From: Asaia bogorensis
GTDB lineage: Bacteria; Pseudomonadota; Alphaproteobacteria; Acetobacterales; Acetobacteraceae
Direction: 5' to 3'
Length of the DNA: 40,043 nt
NCBI GenBank assembly: GCA_945873195.1
Contig: CAMCDA010000015.1
Span: forward strand, 1 to 40,043
Both the position numbers and the translations under genes were made by a program. Position 1 is the stretch's first letter. Each line of letters opens with the position of its first letter. The notes beneath the pieces were generated by a model. The model had not been told where the DNA came from, ran no database searches, and saw only the letters and a list, made by a program, of their open reading frames with translations. This document shows positions 38,701 to 40,043 of this stretch, piece by piece.

Positions 38701-40043
38701 GGTGCGCGGATCGACGCGGGTTATGGCATCCGCATCGGCGGACAGGCCGGTACGCTGGTCAATGCCGGAACGATCGTCGGCTGGTCCGGCACTGCCGTGG
38801 CCCTTGCCGCTGGCTTCTCGCATCACGTGACGCTTGCGCCCGGCAGCGTCTTCGACGGGATCGTCGATGGCGGTAACGAGCTTGGATCGTCCCCCGACAG
38901 CACGCTGCATCTGGACTCGGCCGCGTCGGCGGGCACGATCACCGCGCTCGGGACCCAGTTCATCAACTTCGCGCAGACGACGATCGCCGCGGGCGCGCAA
39001 TGGGTGATGACCGGGGCCAACCAGGTCGGAGCGGCCGGGACGATCACCAACCTCGGCACGCTGATGCTCGACAACGCCTCCCTGACCGGAGGCGCGGACC
39101 TGATCAACAACGGGTTCGTCATCCTCGATCCCAGCCTGATGGAGATCGGGGACCTGATCGGGTCCGGCTTCGTCACCATCGACGCGGGCAGCACGCTGTC
39201 GGTCGGCGGGACGGCGGAGGCCACGGCGACGGTCGACTTCATCGCCAGTTCCGGGATGCTGCAACTCGATGATCCGTTCGGCTTCGATGGCCTGATCGGG
39301 GGCTTCGCGCCGGGCATCCTGATCGACCTGCCTGACGTGATGGTCGCCGAATCCGGGACCATCCTGGCCGGCAACACCCTGCAGATCGTCATCGCCGGGG
39401 GCGGCACGATCGACCTGCGCCTGGACCCGACCGAGTCATTCGAGTTCCAATCGATCATCGTGAACGGGGATGAGATCTCGATCTCGCCACCCTGTTTCCG
39501 TGCCGGCACGCTGATTGAAACCACGCGCGGCCCAATCGCGGTGGAGGCATTGGTGGCCGGGGACCAGGTCATCACCGCCGGCCCGTCCGGGCCTGGCGCG
39601 CGGCCGGTCACCTGGATCGGTCATCGCGCGGTGGCGTGCGACCGCCACCCCGATCCGGCGAAGGTCTGGCCGGTGCGGGTGCGGGCGGATGCCTTCGGGG
39701 AAGGGATGCCGAACCGCGACCTGTGGCTCAGCCCCGATCACGCGGTGTTCGTGGATGGGGTGCTGGTGCCGGTGAAGCATCTGATCGACGGCGTCGCGAT
39801 CGTGCAGGAATCCGTGGCCTCGGTCACCTATTTCCACGTGGAGCTGCCGCTGCACGACGTGCTGCTGGCCGAGGGCCTGCCCTGCGAGTCCTACCCCACA
39901 TTTAACAGCCACTCAAATAAACTCCGTCTTATCAGATATTTACGGTCCATCTGCAGCCCGAGTGGCACTACATCCGCGTCATCCTCGGGTCACATCGTGA
40001 ATTTGCGCACCCCGCCAGGAGCGGCGTCGATGCCCAGAGTGTC
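32740..40043 (+). CDS. Giant beta-solenoid protein with C-terminal Hint domain (3' end not in window, probably disrupted)
   Basis: One frame open from ATG 32740 (TGGGAGG 6 nt upstream) to the window end, at least 2,434 codons; I checked the frame at several points. There is no obvious signal peptide. Residues about 1-2,240 consist of roughly forty short repeats of the form GGTVTNQAGGTIxG...TVVNAGTI, rich in Gly, Thr, Asn and Val, as expected of a right-handed beta-solenoid. Three non-repeat punctuation segments of related sequence (GFGTQYVNFADVVV and relatives) occur near 34.4-34.6, 35.5-35.8 and 38.8-39.1 kb. From Cys2252 a Hint_2-like self-splicing/autoprocessing domain follows (CFRAGTLIETTRGPIAVEAL, VTWIGHR, LWLSPDHAVFVDGVLVPVKH). 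It is probably a secreted or surface protein. The family's normal end after ESY is lost at the junction described below. Confidence 0.85.
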   Translation, partial: MSGTNTTNTGTIAVGFMLSGDTTFTNTESGFVTAASGIAVDGKGTSNTIINAGGIRGGDAGVSMVSGGAVTNQSTGTIQGTIGVELSVYCGTVINRGLINAYGNAVVVEPGGTVDNQAGGQISAGALGIVVGGAPGSVNNQGTVSAVGTGLVLYGGGQASNRAGGTIIAGVDGVYVTGGTAVNAGAIAATRHGMFLNNGGQVTNQSGGTINASQQGVVISGAAEVTNELGATISARYSALRLYGGTATVTNAGTLTGTYGWGVELQSPGSVTNDAGGTITGGYGGVRVAQGGTVGNAGTIAPLGASGDGVRFTQGGALSNAATGVILGSATGVNIYGGAGTVVNAGQIAATGPTGGGIVLAAGGQITNTASGTLTGTFFGIYLSGSAASVLNQGMIAGTSASGIAGTVAATITNAAGGTITGNYDGIGFNIAAPTIVNAGRVEGLNGSAIRATGGGLVTNLAGGDLSSRDYGVAISGGAGTVDNAGTIVGTNNPGVLLAQGGTVTNAAGGTIGGYGGVGIQAGAGTVVNAGSIGATGGFAVRLDQGFANRVAFTSGAVFTGRVDGGNTIGATAVSTLELAAGTSVGTLAGFGTQYVNFADVVVTTGATWLLDDSVTFGAGQTLTNSGTITDGVTLLSGGVLTNTATGVVTAASYSAVLGFNSTGSVTIVNAGILSGGSGDYGGSGIDLYSGGTITNLTGGTIAGEFGITGVSNDTTIVNAGRIAATNPAGSGVYLTSGGTVTNQAGGTITGWHGVGFLYGAGQLVNAGLIEGGNAYGFSAGAYLAAGGSVTNLAGGTIAGANGVRAGGAFTTVVNAGAIRATYDDGSGIHMYAGGAVTNLAGGSIAGGLFGVQIATTPGTVVNAGGITASAPDGIGVTLSAGGTVTNAAGGTIGGHGGVGIQGGAGTVANAGSIGATGSFAVRLEQGFANRVAFSPGGIFTGKVDGGNAIGATVVSTLELAAGTSVGTLSGFGTQYVNFADVVVNNSATWLLDDSVTFGAGQTVTNSGTITDGVTLLGGGVLTNTSTGLVTAASGSAVVAYASGSGPTIVNAGVLSGASGTVGGSGVELRSGGTVTNQTGGTIAGEYGVLALSTAATVVNAGRISATIPAGGGIYLRSGGAVTNQAGGTITGPTGVGFLYGSGQLVNAGLIEAGPEAGYDFAAYLAEGGSVTNLAGGTLVGAGGIRAASGVTDVLNDGLIRATDLDSTAVRLKAGGSVTNQSGGSIVGGDGIKIETAPGTVVNAGAITTTAPDGNGVYLYAGGTVTNQAGGRIIGQTGVDIRYGTGLLVNAGLIEGGGSGSYAVGAYLAQGGSLTNQVTGTIRGEDGIVGHNEALSVENAGLVEGGADGIGVALYVGGSVTNLAGGTISGYRAIRASGTAITVTNAGTLLGNTTASGSATVLLEAGGSVTNETTGLILGTTGIVIVGKAGTVVNAGTVSASLSETTASGVYLDRGTITNQVGATIAGWDAVVVSTAGGTVINSGLIQANTTDGIAAYLMSGGRVTNQSGGTIVGRAGVAVLGATGLVVNDGLIQGNTASSTGSAVYLEQGGRVTNRASGTIQGSDGVFVAGLVGTIVNAGILSGGTSGSGADLRAGGTVTNQAGGTISGYQGVAIGAGAGSVTNAGAILSSGVGADATGIYMYDGGTVTNQASGLIRGRSGVVLLGTANAVSNAGTILATGTGTLVTGVYVTGGTVTNQASATIAGQVAVGGGGVPTTVVNAGTVSGTGSDGVGVSLRQGGAVTNQAGGVITASRAVTITGAAGVVVNDGRITGNPTATFGIGVYLGQGGSVTNSATGTIEGLFGIEALNVAATVVNAGTVTGGAGGAGVHLGAGGTLTNEATGLVTVVKAAGGVSIVNAGRLFGVAGPFFGSATYSNGVDLDGGGLITNLASGVIKGWAGIVATNGDATITNGGTVIGDGSGFRANGIDLSGGHVTNQVGGHILGYSGVVVRENAGTIVNAGSIRVNDPTGDGVGLRAGGLVVNQSGARIDAGYGIRIGGQAGTLVNAGTIVGWSGTAVALAAGFSHHVTLAPGSVFDGIVDGGNELGSSPDSTLHLDSAASAGTITALGTQFINFAQTTIAAGAQWVMTGANQVGAAGTITNLGTLMLDNASLTGGADLINNGFVILDPSLMEIGDLIGSGFVTIDAGSTLSVGGTAEATATVDFIASSGMLQLDDPFGFDGLIGGFAPGILIDLPDVMVAESGTILAGNTLQIVIAGGGTIDLRLDPTESFEFQSIIVNGDEISISPPCFRAGTLIETTRGPIAVEALVAGDQVITAGPSGPGARPVTWIGHRAVACDRHPDPAKVWPVRVRADAFGEGMPNRDLWLSPDHAVFVDGVLVPVKHLIDGVAIVQESVASVTYFHVELPLHDVLLAEGLPCESYPTFNSHSNKLRLIRYLRSICSPSGTTSASSSGHIVNLRTPPGAASMPRV
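34261..36540 (+). repeat. 1.14-kb tandem duplication inside the solenoid gene
   Basis: Copy A (34261-35403) and copy B (35404 to about 36540) align without gaps at an offset of exactly 1,143 bp (381 codons) for almost 1 kb; landmarks TTCGCCGATG at 34531/35674, ACGATCACCG at 34621/35764 and GGGCCAGTTGG at 35022/36165 agree. Near the end the offset drops to 1,140 bp. The first ~560 bp, holding the GFGTQYVNFAD segment, are the most alike; the rest has diverged. This is unequal exchange or slippage that kept the frame. Confidence 0.85.
39896..40043. other. Abrupt sequence junction at the end of the Hint gene (possible insertion element end)
   Basis: Up to ESY (39886-39894) the Hint domain is normal and GC-rich. 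From about 39896 the sequence becomes AT-richer with unlike codons (TTTAACAGCCACTCAAATAA), and the family's usual continuation (LDTGNR-like) is missing. No stop occurs in frame before the window ends. A short minus-strand frame enters from the right edge and stops at TGA near 39992 (ending GGVRKFTM), which could be the tail of a transposase. No terminal repeat can be matched because only one end is present. Confidence 0.45.

Noticed and set aside
36931-39264. A 777-codon minus-strand open frame inside the solenoid gene (and similar ones at 33457-34521, 35085-36062 and 35542-36732)
   Set aside because: They mirror the GC-rich periodic repeats of the plus-strand gene, which has the ribosome site, one unbroken frame and a recognisable Hint domain. 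Their composition (Arg/Asp/Gly/Ala/His rich) is typical of shadow frames.
32740-39480. The solenoid gene as a CRISPR array or satellite DNA
   Set aside because: The repeats are imperfect, encode a continuous protein frame and have no constant repeat/spacer pattern.

Overview
The window is GC-rich chromosomal DNA from an alphaproteobacterium, most likely of the Rhodospirillales/Acetobacteraceae type. The evidence is a circularly permuted two-piece tmRNA gene, an alphaproteobacterial-type SspB, the yqeY-dnaG-rpoD block beside carAB and greA, a flavin-dependent thymidylate synthase, and a giant beta-solenoid protein with a C-terminal Hint domain of a style I associate with Acetobacteraceae. The genus cannot be fixed from the sequence.

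Left part (1-8 kb). A minus-strand run starts at a good promoter near 2.55 kb. It holds a small alpha/beta protein, an HTH protein overlapping it (together resembling a toxin-antitoxin pair), a ribokinase joined by an ATGA overlap, and a 2-keto-4-pentenoate hydratase/FAH-family protein. Then come thyX, the permuted ssrA (tag ANDNQALAVAA), a small membrane protein, a DJ-1/PfpI-family protein, a divergent ABM-monooxygenase/MarR pair with an operator-like inverted repeat, a VapBC pair and an MFS exporter.

Middle part (8-25 kb). This is the conserved housekeeping core: sspB, class I fumarase, hemW, a YbaK-type deacylase, a GNAT acetyltransferase, and rpoD-dnaG-yqeY on the minus strand, facing carA-(PD-(D/E)XK-like gene)-carB-greA-ilvA on the plus strand. 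Two features stand out. CarA carries an in-frame N-terminal HTH domain, and a nuclease-like gene of lower GC sits between carA and carB.

Right part (25-40 kb). An assimilatory sulfate activation operon (cysD, fused cysNC) overlaps an Fe-S uracil-DNA glycosylase. It is followed by an alpha/beta hydrolase, a membrane histidine kinase without a partner regulator, and a cytosine-deaminase-like amidohydrolase. The last 7.3 kb is one open frame of at least 2,434 codons. It encodes a repetitive beta-solenoid with a 1.14-kb internal tandem duplication and a Hint domain. After about 39,895 it changes abruptly into AT-richer, unrelated sequence with no stop before the window ends, which suggests an insertion or rearrangement junction.

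Functional links: tmRNA and SspB belong to the same ribosome-rescue/ClpXP pathway. CarA and CarB make carbamoyl phosphate for pyrimidines and arginine, and ThyX adds the thymidylate step. CysD and CysNC make PAPS from sulfate. RpoD, DnaG and GreA are the general transcription and replication machinery. All product calls are read from motifs by eye; no database search was run.
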